From Palaemon carinicauda (lineage: Eukaryota > Arthropoda > Malacostraca > Decapoda > Palaemonidae), in assembly GCF_036898095.1 (NCBI RefSeq), contig NC_090728.1:93032812-93096811 (forward strand): DNA of 64,000 nt, written 5' to 3'. Positions 44,497 to 55,809 of the stretch are shown here, in pieces (position 1 is the stretch's first letter; every line of letters starts with the position of its first letter). The notes below the pieces were generated by a model. The model was not told the DNA's origin and made no database searches. It saw only the letters and a list, made by a program, of their open reading frames with translations. A program made the position numbers and the translations under genes.

Positions 44497-45465
44497 CTAT
44501 GCAGAGTTAAGTGCAGGTTTCATAACACTACCTGCGGCTACCACGAAATGTTTGACTTCATGCACTTGTTTCGCGTAATGCTTGAAGAAAACATGCGAGG
44601 ATTTCCAGCCTGTGAAACTCTTGAGGCTTTCAAAATCCATACTCTGAAAGAAATTCAGAGACGATGCGACTTTTCTAGGATCATGACCTGCGGGTGTACT
44701 GTCAGGATCCGCTCTGCGAATGAAGTAGGTGATCTTCGCTCTTAGTTGTTTCAGTGACAGGTCGCTGCCCGATGTTTCTCCTTTGAAGAGTTGGCCTCCA
44801 CCAAAGTCAGAAGCTCTACGAAGATAGACCTTGAGGCTCTCTACTGGACATAGAGAGGCATCTTCTTTCAGGGGGCAGATTCTCCAAGGGCCCCATCTTT
44901 TGGTGGGTAGTTCGTTTTTAGCGAGAAACGTCGGATCCGGGAAGAGGGAAAGGTCTCCTGAGTCTGTAAACAGAATGTGACCCTCGTCCCTTGATAATGC
45001 CACTATTTTGCTGACTCGGGCTCCTGAAGCAAGAGCAAAAAGAAATATAACCTTTTGAGTCAGATCCTTGAGAGGGCACGAATCGTTGTCCAAACTGGAG
45101 GCAAAATGGAGCACCTTGTCCAGGGACCAGGAGATAGGTTTTGGTGGGGGTGCTGGGCGTAGACGAGCGCATGCCTTCGGCAGTTTATTGAAGATGTCGC
45201 TGGACAGATCAATCTGGAAGGCGTACATTAGTGGTCTAGTCAAGGCCGATTTGCAAGTAGAAATCGTGTTGGCTGCTAAGCCCTGTCCATGAAGGTGAAT
45301 GAAGAAGGACATGCAAAAATCGATGGTGATTTCCGTAGGATTTTTGGCCTTGACGAATGAGACCCATTTTCTCCAGGATGATTCGTATTGCCGTTGTGTG
45401 GATTCGGTCTTGTATTCCTCGAGGAAGTCTAGACTTTTCTTCGAGATCCCAAACCTTTTCTTCAC
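44497..45465 (-). CDS. DIRS F3 copy B tyrosine recombinase
   Basis: 322 codons are open, counted from a GTG; there is no ATG at the domain start, and the frame stays open upstream. It includes YESSWRKWVSFVKAK, ASGARVSKIVAL, GHDPRKVASSLNF and TGWKSSHVFFKHYAKQ. The catalytic Arg, His, second Arg and Tyr are present. It differs from copy A by few residues. It could be functional if a start is supplied by splicing or another route. Confidence 0.75.
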   Translation of the reverse strand: MKKRFGISKKSLDFLEEYKTESTQRQYESSWRKWVSFVKAKNPTEITIDFCMSFFIHLHGQGLAANTISTCKSALTRPLMYAFQIDLSSDIFNKLPKACARLRPAPPPKPISWSLDKVLHFASSLDNDSCPLKDLTQKVIFLFALASGARVSKIVALSRDEGHILFTDSGDLSLFPDPTFLAKNELPTKRWGPWRICPLKEDASLCPVESLKVYLRRASDFGGGQLFKGETSGSDLSLKQLRAKITYFIRRADPDSTPAGHDPRKVASSLNFFQSMDFESLKSFTGWKSSHVFFKHYAKQVHEVKHFVVAAGSVMKPALNSA

Positions 45466-45533
45466 GGCTAGGGAGAGAAAATTATGAGATGAAGGTCCCT
45501 GACTTTCGATGATGAAGCGAAGACAGTCGACTT

Positions 45534-47225
45534 CTATACTTGCTGGGAGAGAACTGGGCCTGGGAGAGGGATCAGCGTGGGCTGTAGCTCCAGGACTAGG
45601 GGGTACCAGTTGCTACGGGGCCACTTGGGAGCCACTAGGGCCGCTGTTCCTTTGAAGGTTCTCAGTTTGGAGAGGACTTTTAGCAGAAGGTTGGTGGGAG
45701 GGAACAGGTAGATCCTGGACCATCTGTTCCAATCCAGGGACATGGCGTCCACTGCTTCTGCCTTGGGGTCCTCGTACGGGGCCACATATCGAGGAAGTTG
45801 ATTGTTGTCGCTCGTTGCGAAGAGATCGATCTGAAGTTCTGGGACTTGGTGAGAGATGAAGGAGAAGGATCTTGTGTCTAGAGACCATTCCGACTCTATC
45901 GGGCTTGTTCGAGATAGAGCGTCCGCCGTCACGTTGCGGAATCCTTGTAGGTGAACTGCATACAGGTGCCATTTCTTCTTCTCTGCCAGACGGAAGATTG
46001 TTAGAAGCACCTGATTTATCTGGGGCGATCTTGAGCCTTGGCGATTGAGACATCGAACTACCACCGAGTTGTCCAGGGTCAGACGAATATGGATCGAGGG
46101 AGGCGGGGAGAGTTTCTTCAGAGTTAGAAGGACCGCCATGGCCTCCAAGATGTTGATGTGAAACGTCTTGAATAGGGGAGACCATGTTCCTTGAGCCTGT
46201 TTTTGGTGGGAGTGACCTCCCCAACCCTCCAGCGAAGCGTCCATGTGGATGTTGAGTGATGGAGGTGGGTGTTGAAGAGGGATGGACCTTTTCAGGGCCT
46301 TTGCTTCCAACCACGGCTTTAGGAGCAGCCGAAGTCTGTTTGGGAGCCGTCTCTTGAGGTCTCTTCGAGCGATGGATGCGGAATGTCTCCAGACTCCCGC
46401 GGCATCCTTTAGCTGTGCACATAGCACTGGGTTTGTCACTGAGGCGAACTGTAGAGAGCCTAGAACTCGTTCCTGCTGACGTCTTGAGATCCATTTGGAT
46501 TTCAGCAGTCGCTTGACAGACCCTGCTATTTCCTTCCTTTTCTTCTGGGGCATGGAAAGGCGGTGTGACTGAAGGTTCCACTGGATTCCTAACCATTGGA
46601 ACTTCTGAGCTGGAGAGAGGCGAGATTTCTTCGCGTTTATCTTGAATCCCAGGTGTTCTAGGAACTGGGTAACTTTGTTGCAGGATCTTAAACAATCCTC
46701 GGGCGATGGAGCCCAGACTAGCCAGTCGTCGAGGTAGGCCATCACCTGGACGCCTCGGAGGCGAAGCTGTTGAACGATGGCATCTGCCAGCTTTGTGAAG
46801 ATCCGAGGGGCCACGTTGAGGCCGAAGAGCATGGCCCTGAAGGCGTAGCTTTTCCTTTGGAGTCGAAATTCTAGGTAGGAGGAAGCGTGGTGGTTCATTG
46901 GAACGTGCCAGTAGGCATCCGCCAGGTCTATGGAGACCGTGTAGGAACCTTGAGGCAGAAGGGTCCTTATCTGTTGGAGAGTCAGCATCTTGAACTTGTT
47001 GTTCGCTATGAACTTGTTGAGGGGGGATAAGTCTAGAATGACTCTGAGTTTGTCGGAGTCCTTGGGGACGCAAAACAGTCTCCCTTGGAACCTGGTTGAC
47101 TTTACCCTCCTCATCACCTTCTTGTTCAAGAGATCTAGGACATATTCTTCCAGAAGGGGGGTTGACTGTTGGAAGAACTGCTGGAAGGTTGGGGGTGGTT
47201 GAGTCCAGCTCCAGCCTAGACCCTT
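45534..47225 (-). CDS. DIRS F3 copy B reverse transcriptase-RNase H
   Basis: The open block 45534-47129 (531 codons) contains SIDLADAYWHVPM, AYLDDWLVWAP, the RNase H blocks (DASLEGWGGH, DNSVVVRCLNRQG, VTADALSR) and IDLFATSDNNQLPRY. The frame continues upstream through the codon that is a stop in copy A, then meets its own stop, TAG at 47244-47246, where copy A has Trp. A one-base difference near the 3' end shortens the C-terminus (ends LIPLPGPVLSQQV). In the first RNase H block the His-Thr-Asp of copy A reads His-Met-Asp here. Confidence 0.75.
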   Translation of the reverse strand, partial: KGLGWSWTQPPPTFQQFFQQSTPLLEEYVLDLLNKKVMRRVKSTRFQGRLFCVPKDSDKLRVILDLSPLNKFIANNKFKMLTLQQIRTLLPQGSYTVSIDLADAYWHVPMNHHASSYLEFRLQRKSYAFRAMLFGLNVAPRIFTKLADAIVQQLRLRGVQVMAYLDDWLVWAPSPEDCLRSCNKVTQFLEHLGFKINAKKSRLSPAQKFQWLGIQWNLQSHRLSMPQKKRKEIAGSVKRLLKSKWISRRQQERVLGSLQFASVTNPVLCAQLKDAAGVWRHSASIARRDLKRRLPNRLRLLLKPWLEAKALKRSIPLQHPPPSLNIHMDASLEGWGGHSHQKQAQGTWSPLFKTFHINILEAMAVLLTLKKLSPPPSIHIRLTLDNSVVVRCLNRQGSRSPQINQVLLTIFRLAEKKKWHLYAVHLQGFRNVTADALSRTSPIESEWSLDTRSFSFISHQVPELQIDLFATSDNNQLPRYVAPYEDPKAEAVDAMSLDWNRWSRIYLFPPTNLLLKVLSKLRTFKGTAALVAPKWPRSNWYPLVLELQPTLIPLPGPVLSQQV

Positions 47226-47337
47226 CTTGACGATGCTGTGTGCCTAGGGATCGAAGGTCCAACGATCCTGGAATTGGCGGAGTCTTCCTCCCACCGGAAG
47301 CACTTCATTGCTTCTGGTGTCCCGAGGGTTTACTGCC

Positions 47338-49265
47338 TCAGCCGCTAGCTCCCCTTCCTCCTCTGCCTCTGGAGGGACGGCGAGATGCGTCTCTGCCTAC
47401 ACCTCTGTTTGAGCCTCTACCTTTGGGACGAAAGGTAGTTGACTGTTGCTCAAAAGCAGGGGTGAAAACCGGCGACTGTGACAAGACCGGTTGGGTGACC
47501 AGCTGAAAGGTCTGCTGTGGCTGAGCTGCCACTTGGGGAGTAGCGGATCCCGGAAACTGCCGTCTCTGTTGACGTTGCTGGGGTTTCGGCTTGGAGGATT
47601 TCCTCTTAGGCTGAGGGCCGTCGTCCTGAGAGGATTTCCTTTTCTTCAACATGCCCCACTTGTGGAGAAGGTTCCTGTTCTCCGTGGCGGCCTTGTCGGT
47701 GATCTCTTTCACAAGGGAGGAGGGAAAGAGGTGCTTACCCCAGATGTTGGAGGAAATCAGCCTCCGGGGTTCGTGTCTCACTGTGGCACTGGAGAACACG
47801 AATTAACCCGGGCTCTACGAGCCTTCGTGAAGCTGTACAGGTCTTTTACTACGGTCGCCAAATGTGTTTTGGCGAGCACCATGTAGTAGTCAGGGACTCT
47901 AGTGTCACCGGCCATGACGTCGAGCTGTACCTGGAGGGACATGGATGCGGCGAGCCTTTCCTTCGTGTCATGTTCCCGACGAAGGAGATGGTCATTAAGT
48001 TTCGGGAGGTCTTCGTTAAACTGACGGCCAGCGACGTCAGGTTCTAGTTTCCCTACCACGAATGTATGCTGGACATCTTTCCAGTGTCGAACATCGGGGG
48101 GAGTAATCAGGGAGAAGGGTCTGCACTCCTCCAGTGCAAGGCAAGGTTTTCCTTCTTCCACTGCCTTATGTGCCGCAGCGAAGGCCTTTTCCAAGAAGGG
48201 GAGGGTCGCATCGTCTGGTGCGACGTAGGTAGGGTGCTTCTTGCTAAGCGCCGGAAGATTTGAGCAGGTAAAACCCCTACTTTTTACTGTATTGGCCAGC
48301 AGAGCCTGGGCCTTCGGGAGATCGAACATAATCACCTCCTTCGGTTCGGTCTCTTCTTTAGAGGCAGGTTCGGATCGAAGTCGGACGTAACAGTCCGGAT
48401 AAGCCTCAAAATTCGGGAAGAATTCCACTTCTTCCAGGACAATCGAGCCGATCTTCTCACTGATGAAGATCCTGCCTGTTGTAATTGTCATGTGCTTGGC
48501 ATACCTCCAGGGGTTGACGTCCGAGCATGCCGGGAGGTCCTTAACCGAAATCCTTTTCGGCTGCTTTGAACTTCCCAGGGTCCTGCTGTATTCGTGTGTC
48601 TCACGGAGTTTCTTGTCCATGAGAGCTTCGAGCATTCGGAACATCTCCTGGGTGCTGGATGGGATGGGGTCCGGGGTAGCGGAGGTAGACGGGAGTGAAA
48701 CGTCCGTCAGTGTAGGAGTCGGTGTGGGGGTGGAAGGTGGAGCGACCTCCTGCTCCGACTCAGTGTATTCCACCTGGTCTTCCTCATAGTCCAATTCTTC
48801 GGTCATGAGGTTCCTCTCCGTGTTCTCCGACACTTCCGACATACGTTCCGCGTTGTCGGTATCCAGACGGCACTCGTGCATGGACTGGGCCATGACTACA
48901 TCAGGTTCCACCGTTATCTGGACGGTGGGGATCTGATCCTTGGGGACCACAGAGTCTGGGGATGCTTTCGGGAAAAGCAAGGCCCTCAAGTCTTCGGTGG
49001 CAAGGTATGGTCCGGTGGCGTTCTTCTGGAAGCCACGCACCCACTTGCGTAGCTTCTCTCGAGAAGCGTCCCTAACCTCCGCTGAGGGAGGATTATTGAA
49101 CGCCTCGACCAGGCGGTCCTTTCAGACTGTACAGTTCTGCGGGTCCCAAAACTTCAGATCGCCTTTCTTGTTGCCGCAAGGGGCGTGGGTCCTACACGCC
49201 GTGTGCCCGTAGAAGTGCGGGCGCTTCAATCCACAGAAGTTGTGGTCGCATTTCACGTACTCCTC
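47338..49265 (-). pseudogene. DIRS F3 copy B gag, broken
   Basis: The N-terminal zinc-like block begins after the acceptor at 49266-49267. One of its Cys codons has become TGA near 49125, where copy A reads CTVCKDR. The main block 47778-49040 (420 codons) is in one frame with the end of the N-terminal block, unlike in copy A. A frameshift near 47805 splits off the last block 47338-47799, and a stop removes the very C-terminal tail seen in copy A. Confidence 0.7.
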
Positions 49266-51614
49266 CTGTAAGAGAAAGAGAACATGAGTATGGGGAAGTC
49301 ATATTAATGACTTATATTTTAAAGTTAAATATCAAAAGGTTAATTTTTAACTTAATCTTAAGTGATATAAACATTGTGATGTTTGAGAGTGGAGCGGGAA
49401 ATGAAGTAGATAGACACATAGGCTACTCCGTGTAACCCGCCTGGCTGGTTACCGTAACCTTATCCATAGGCAATTTGTTTGTGACCGAGGACACAGGGTA
49501 GAATTCTCCATAGATTGCCAGGGAGGCAAGGGAATTCTAGAAGGAATTGCCAAGGATATAAAACTGGGACTGAGACCACTCAGACCATTGAATTGGGGAT
49601 GAAGAAAACCCCATAGGGTAACGGTTTCCGGCAACCAGCCGTGCTAAGATACACACAGCATGCTGGAAAATTGTGATATGCAAGAAGACAGCAAGGCTAC
49701 TAATAGAACGGTAAGACAATACCTATCTATTTATGTAGTCAAACCATCTGGTTGCAAGGTAGGGCTATCAGCATTGTGTTGATAGCTAGGAGAAGGGGTG
49801 CAGGTCTCTTGGCGCCTCCGGAATGCACTGGCAGTCCGTCGGCACGCCGGTGGCCGCTCCAGCAGAGTTTCTGGCATTAGGGAAGACAAACAGAGAAGTC
49901 AAGAGTAATGCCAGGATGGCGGCCGCCGGTACAACGGAGGCACGCCGGCGGGAGGCGGTGGCCCCGGCAGCCGAAGGTTGCCGGCTTGGTGACAGCGACA
50001 AGGGTGAGCTACAGCAGAACCGGACTGCCGGCAATGGATGCCAGCACGCCGGGGGTCGGTCCGATGGACGGACAACCGAAGGAAGGAGGTATAAGGGTAG
50101 GCCATCGGCTGCACGCCGACGGGAGGCGGAAGACCTGCGGCACACGGAGGGCTGTCGGCCACCGGGGGCAAGGACGGAGTCACCAAGGGGGGAGGTCGGT
50201 ATCGCCGACAGTAGAGGCGGCAAGGGACCGGCACCAGGACAGTGAAAGAGACAGAAGGAGGGATGTAGGAGTACGGAAACGAACCCCAAGGCATCCCACC
50301 TGATTAGGTGTACCCATGATAGGGGCTAGCCCTATCACCCAGTGGCAGGGAGCCGCAGGCGGCCGGGAGCCAGTGTAGCCTAAGGGAGGGCTAGGGAACA
50401 CCCAAGAGGGGGAGAACCCCTGCGGACAAAACGCATCCATTGGCTAACCTCATAGGACACTATGAAGGGTATATGTACCAGAGCAGCCTGCACACAGGGA
50501 CTCAAGGTAGCCCTATCACTCCACCCTAAGGAGGAGTTGTAGGACAGGGGACAGATGGGTATAGGCTAACCTAAGTATAGGCTAGGCCATACAAGAGATA
50601 GGTGGGGAGGGGAGAAGAAGAAGGGTCTTCCTTAGGGGAGGTTCTGTACCAAAACGGCCACCAAGGAAGGGAGGACGCTCCCTAGCCTAAGGTAGGCAGC
50701 CTGGCTGAGAACGGTGCATGGGTACCGTTTCAAGCAAGGCACAGAACTATCTCCCCCCAAGCCTAACCTAGAGCAGGGATATTACGCCCAGAACCAGGAA
50801 GGTTGGAAGACGTATCGCTATTGCAGGGAAGGTCGGGAACCTAGCCTCACCAATAGAGGAAGGGCAGGCCGTTCCTCATTCTCGGACGCAACCATAAGGG
50901 GGGATCATTCCCTTAGGGAGGACAGAGAAGCGATAGGTACTCTGATATGAGCTTGATCCCCTTACGTGGTAGGGGGAGCAAGGCTACACAGAGGGAATGC
51001 CCTAAGGCAGGGGGTGAAGGGAGCATATAGGGGTCCTACATTTAGGTTAGGTTAGAAAGGCACACTATCAAACCTATCCCCTATATGGTCCCTGAAGGCG
51101 AAAACACTTGCATCACAGAAAACAGTATCATAAAATAATGCCACTATCTTCATAACTAAACCTAGGATCACTGTAATATATCATGCATGAACACTGATGA
51201 TAGGCACTCTGGCCTAGGGGCTAGGCTAGCGATCTGGTATGGGGTCAGGCGATGACCGATAAAAGAGCGTCAAAACACGATATATGAAGTTCCTAGCTAT
51301 GAAGACTAAATAACTAATAGTTTTGATTAGTTAATAAGGCCAGAGAAGCTGTTGAGGCTAGCTAAATAAGGCATGCAAGACAACAGCGACGCCATAAAAT
51401 GGCGGGTCCGGTAGCAGCACAGCTCTGCCAAAAAACATAAAATATCTCGAAAAGTAAAAGTTACTTTACAGTCAGAGCTTATTTAAACAATACTAGAACC
51501 TTGTACTCAACTTTCCAGAAGAAGGCGAGGCCGAGGGTAGAGATATGGCTAAGATGCAAGTCGATAAAGTAAGCACAGGGAAAATCCGTCTTAGTAAGGC
51601 AAGCTACTATGCGA
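49266..51614 (-). other. F3 copy B 5' leader, noncoding
   Basis: Collinear with 39630-41972. It contains the same splice acceptor at its 3' side and the GC-rich ccggc-word region (about 49800-50450). No ORF is conserved between the two copies. Confidence 0.55.
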
Positions 51615-51969
51615 AGGATGAGGACGGACGTGACGTCATTTAGCAATGGCGCCCGTTTGTTTACGTCTCGAGTACCAAAAGTAGCCACGGATGAGATTAG
51701 CTGTGGAACGGCTCCCCAGCTATTCTCCGCCCCTACACATCGAAGTGTTAACTCTATGTGGGGTGCAGATAGCTATGTGGCGCGTTAATACATGCATCCC
51801 CTGTTGATATACGATGTCTTAAAGGGAAACCTTTAGGATACTCGCTCCAGAAGTTAGAATTCTGTGATAACCTGTGGTTAAATTCTCTGGGAATATCTAG
51901 TAGTTATTTACCCAAGGAAGCTACCAAAAAGGAACCTTCCACCAGTACGCCATGGCTTGAGCCCAAAAA
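51615..51969. repeat. Right inverted terminal repeat, F3 copy B
   Basis: Inverted partner of 43093-43482, with the same right tip as copy A. Confidence 0.9.
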
Positions 51970-52860
51970 CAATATTTGTTAGTTCCTGGTCACTGTGCCC
52001 CTCTGGTAGCTTTTTTTTTTTTTTTTTTTTTTTTTCCATATAGGAGATGATATAACTTATTTATGTCTGTTGCTGCTTTGCGGGACTCTTTTGTAGTATT
52101 CGTTATTTCCCCCTTTTTAGTAGGTAGTTATATTGCCACATTGCAGTTTTCTATTCCACCCATGTATTTTCAGTTTTTAACCGATTCCACTTTCTTTCTT
52201 TACGCCTTTTCTCCCTCTTTTTCTCTAAAGTCTCTCCCCATCAAACCAAAGCGATCGGTCTTAACAATTATAGTCTTTTCCATCAGTGGACACATGGTAT
52301 CATATTCACTTATACTCGCCCTATTATATATGGTCATAAGGCAGTCAACACACACAATGCCCAACAAACGTTGGTTATCATGAACATAGGCAATACTAAT
52401 AGTATCATTTATTTTCTTTGTAACTTCTTCAATAGATACAGGAGAAATTTTTGATTTATGTCAAGGGTTAATTTTCTTCACCAATGCGTGTTTCTGTAGA
52501 GGTAGTCTAAACGCAATAAGTTTATGCACTGGGCAGATAATGCACTTCTCTTCTACATTCATATAAGATACAATGTTATTCATTCCATCACATAAAACTA
52601 GGTCCAACGTATGCCCAGTCTATGTAGTTGCACAGCCAACATTATTCATCAATTGATATGATTCCAATAGCTCACTGAGTGCTGAAGCATCAAGATTTGA
52701 TACGTCATCCATCCAAAGATTGAAGTCTCCACAAATAACTAATGATTTTTTTTTCCATGATAATCATTTCAATGAGTACACTGAATTCTTCAAAGAAGGT
52801 ACTAGTATTTGTTCTAAGAGGTTTGCGAACTATTACAATGGACATTTTCTTTTCCCTATG
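51970..52860 (-). mobile_element. LINE piece 2: endonuclease domain and linker
   Basis: Minus strand: RKPLRTNTSTFFEEF, SLVICGDFNLWMDD (the GDFN motif of the EEP endonuclease), SELLESYQLMNNVG, GHTLDLVLCDGMNN, KISPVSIEEVTKKIND and, near the lower end, LPEGHSDQELTNI. A pure A/T homopolymer of about 28 bases lies at about 52010-52036. It is decayed but collinear with intact CR1/Jockey relatives. It continues in piece 1 beyond the BEL/Pao element and in piece 3 beyond DIRS copy B. Confidence 0.8.
52856..52860. repeat. 5-bp target-site duplication, left (ctatg)
   Basis: Identical to 61357-61361. With one copy removed, the LINE endonuclease reading continues across the junction. Confidence 0.85.
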
Positions 52861-53952
52861 TGTCGGGAATTTCGAACTGATCATTCGAAATCCCCGCCAT
52901 TTAACTTCACAAACGTTGCGTTAAATTAGGGCAAGACTGGAAGATCTCGTGGGCGTTTCTATGAATGAGTGCTGTCCAATACGTGACGGCATTGTGGCGT
53001 AAATTTCTACCACCTGGTGGGGAAGGAGCGGGTGTCAGAGAAACAAAGTCTTTATTATTTACAATTTACGAAAATGATATTGTGTTCATGCATGCAGGCA
53101 AAATTATCGATGTATATGTTTAGAGCCAAGGACTTACTAGTTTGTTAGATTCTGGCAAATTACGGCCTTCAGCCGAAGTATTAAGTTTATCCTTTGATCT
53201 GACGTAAGACTTTGACTGTTTTTCTGTCTTGTATTCTATAAAGAAACTTGAGTAAACCCCTTGTTGATTAAATAAAGTGAGAGTTCCCGCGCATTTCACA
53301 AGGACCCGTTAACTAGCGCGGGAGACAGTAGTTTTCCTTTGAGCTATGCTGAACGACGCTCGACCATTCCTGCCTAAATCCTGAACTAAGTAAGTACTGT
53401 CTATGGAGTTGTAGTGTGTCTCTCTGCCTCTGGTTCCTATCTACCGCGATACTAGGTCGGTTCCTTTGTTAGTGTGAATTATGTACAGTTTTATCTGTCT
53501 GTAAATTTGTCATCCCTGGGATTAGGGATTTGTTTATATGCCTCAAATGATGTCTGCAGGCACCGGTATGTCATTTACCCTAGAACTATCAGTGTAATGT
53601 TGTAATTTCGCCTTGTTTAGTTCAACCGTGGACTTAGAGTTTTATGAGCACATGTTGCAAACCCCCTAAGGGTTACTGTGTTCTAAGGTCATGGGAGCCT
53701 GTATTTGAAATTCTTGTCAATGTCGAGTAACTGCGTGTGCAGTAAGGTTGAAGACCTAACTTTCATTTTGCGTGATTTGTTATTGTGTTTTTAAATGATT
53801 ATTTTTGTAATAAAACAAATTTTGTGATCATATTTTATTGAAACCCTCCTGAATTGTTTTGGAAAGCAAACCTCTTCAAGGTTTTATCATCGGCCCATTC
53901 CATCGGGCCTAGAATCATTAGTTTTCAATAAGTCGGAGAAAAGTTCTCGACA
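52861..53952 (+). repeat. 5' LTR of BEL/Pao element
   Basis: 1092 bp, with the same borders as the 3' LTR. An AATAAA polyadenylation signal lies at 53809-53814. A short hairpin (atttcgaa-ctgatca-ttcgaaat) lies eight bases from the start. No clear TATA box was fixed. Confidence 0.92.
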
Positions 53953-53954
53953 TT

Positions 53955-53972
53955 TGGTCCTTCGAGCCGGAT
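53955..53972 (+). promoter_or_regulatory. Primer-binding site, tRNA-Tyr type
   Basis: TGGTCCTTCGAGCCGGAT starts two bases after the LTR. Its complement ends in CCA and fits the 3' end of eukaryotic tRNA-Tyr (acceptor stem TCGAAGG plus A-CCA), as I recall that tRNA. Confidence 0.75.
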
Positions 53973-54013
53973 GATAAGTGCTTTCTAGAGCTTGCAAGGA
54001 AAATCAGTAAGAT

Positions 54014-54556
54014 ATGACCTTTAGGGTAGCCCTAGTAGGACACAGTCAGCTCCCCCCGAATCTGCCACAATGTTCTGATAACGAGATAGAGATTTACCGA
54101 AGGCCAGAAGGTCTGGTCAGTCAGTTTCTAGACGATAATTTGCAATATTGGCAGAGGACGTACAAGCTGATCGTGTTGTACCTGGGTGGAAACGACCTGG
54201 CAACCGATCACCCCAAAACCGTTTGGGATAATTTAAGAATCCTGATTGAACGCTTGAGGAAAATTTCCGATATTATCGCCATCTGTGACGCCGAAGTTAG
54301 GGAGTATCTGCCCGACAATAGATTTGCCATTAATCCAGCTGAATATATTAGCAAAGTCAAAAATTTCAATGCAAGAATCTCTAAGTATTGTTCAAAGAGA
54401 CATCGATACGGAGTGAGACACCTGCCAATGAACTCAAGAGCTTACCGCGAAGGCAGGTTAAGGGACGGAGTCCATTTTGATCAAGTCATTCGTAACGCAT
54501 TCCTCAATCATTTAATGAGGGTTATCAGGAGAGAGAGGGAGAGAAGAAACAACTAA
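54014..54556 (+). CDS. SGNH/GDSL-hydrolase-like ORF in BEL/Pao element
   Basis: An intact ORF of 180 codons, the first after the primer-binding site and upstream of gag. It shows the SGNH catalytic blocks: block I as ALVGHSQL with the putative nucleophile Ser11, block III as LYLGGNDL with Gly58-Gly59-Asn60-Asp61, and block V as RDGVHFD with Asp151 and His154. The length is close to a minimal SGNH domain. The C-terminus is basic (RVIRRERERR). There is no signal peptide or membrane segment, so a cytoplasmic protein is expected. SGNH/esterase domains are known in ORF1 of some CR1-type LINEs. The role here (lipid or membrane contact of the particle, or a structural role) is unknown. The frame is intact while the downstream gag-pol has decayed. 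Confidence 0.65.
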   Translation: MTFRVALVGHSQLPPNLPQCSDNEIEIYRRPEGLVSQFLDDNLQYWQRTYKLIVLYLGGNDLATDHPKTVWDNLRILIERLRKISDIIAICDAEVREYLPDNRFAINPAEYISKVKNFNARISKYCSKRHRYGVRHLPMNSRAYREGRLRDGVHFDQVIRNAFLNHLMRVIRRERERRNN

Positions 54557-54684
54557 AGCCCTCAGTGTCCCGATGTGCGACTGACCACGTGCGCCTTTAG
54601 TTTTTTGTGCCGCCTAACGTAAAGAAAATTCTGTTGTTTCCTAGTTTGCCTACCCCCCAGAAGTCCAGTTAAGAGTCAGTCAAA

Positions 54685-55809
54685 ATGGCGCTGGCTATGG
54701 TTGTACACATCGAGGCATCGATGGGCCTCATAGCGGACTTACTAGTTGAAACGCAGCATGCGTTAGTTGAAACCTACTTGGAATCCGTGTACCAGAATCT
54801 GGTCACGCAATTGCGAGAGGAAGAAAGACAGCTAAGAGAGCTGTATAAGAGACAATCAGTCAAACTGGAACCTGGTTTAGATGCCCAAATCCGGCACACG
54901 TTAGGAGAAGCTATGCGAGCTTCTACGCTTCTGTATAACCGAATTGATAAAGTGAAAGTCACTCCGACAGGGAATGTTTCCCTCCCCAAAATGAAACCGC
55001 TGCCTCTCCCCACGTTTGAAGGGAAGTGCAAGAATATGTTTCGTATCGAGAGCTCTTCACGATACACGTTGATCGAAGAGCAGATTTGGATGATGTATCC
55101 AAATTTACGTATCTATTAGGGACTTTAGGCAGGGATCCGCTTAGGATCGTAAAATCCCTAAGTGTAACCGTCGCGATTATAAGATAGCATTGGATCTCTT
55201 AGACAAACAATATGGTAATATCCATCAAACACTCTTAATTCTACATAAAAAGTTGGCTAATATCTTTGTACCCTCACTAAATCCTGTAGAGCTGAAAAGG
55301 TTTCGTTTTGAATTAACGATCATAATCGAGCAGATCAAGAGGCTAAGTAGTAACGATATAGGCCATGGCATGGTTATGAGCCTCATTAATCAAAAATTGT
55401 CATAAGGGAAGCTCTACAAGAAAGTAGTTGAACATCTGAGAAAGTGTGATTATACACAAGATGAATTCTTCGTCGCGATCGATTTCATTATTCGAATGCT
55501 TGAGGAAGATGCCTTGCTGCAAGGAGATAAACTTGAACCTGACAAGAGAATAGACGTCAGTGTAAGAGCGAAGTCGAAACCAGTTCAAAATAATTCTTGT
55601 CCCTTTTGTAACGAATGGCACCCGCCTCACGGATGCCGCCGAGTAACTGATGTGGCTGCCAGACGTCGCATTTTGCTAAAAAGGGGCCTATGTTTTAATT
55701 GCATTAGTTCTGGCATCGAAGTGATAAGTGTCCTGTCTATAACTCTTGTAAGAATTGTAGTGGTAACCACAACACAGCCATTTGTGATGGTTATAATCCG
55801 AGAAAACAA
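54685..55809 (+). pseudogene. BEL/Pao gag, frameshifted
   Basis: It starts MALAMVVHIEAS with a good context. A coiled-coil-like stretch is LVTQLREEERQLRELYKR, followed by PLPLPTFEGK, the usual start of the BEL gag core. Later blocks occur in shifted frames: ALDLLDKQYGNIHQ, SLINQKL-stop, DEFFVAIDFIIRMLEE. The zinc knuckles are CPFCNEWHPPHGC, then LKRGLCFNC and, after a shift near 55710, CPVYNSCKNCSGNHNTAIC. Several breaks make gag nonfunctional. The last knuckle runs in frame into the protease ORF. Confidence 0.75.

Larger units (their letters stand above)
43093..51969 (-). mobile_element. DIRS retrotransposon family F3, copy B
   Basis: 8.9 kb, collinear with copy A but without the Tigger-like insertion. 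It has inverted repeats 43139-43482 and 51615-51956, and an ICR at 43562-43652. The YR is open, and the RT is open over the catalytic core. Gag has a stop in the zinc motif, a frameshift near 47805 and a further stop. It is inserted in the linker between the endonuclease and RT of the same LINE. Confidence 0.9.
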
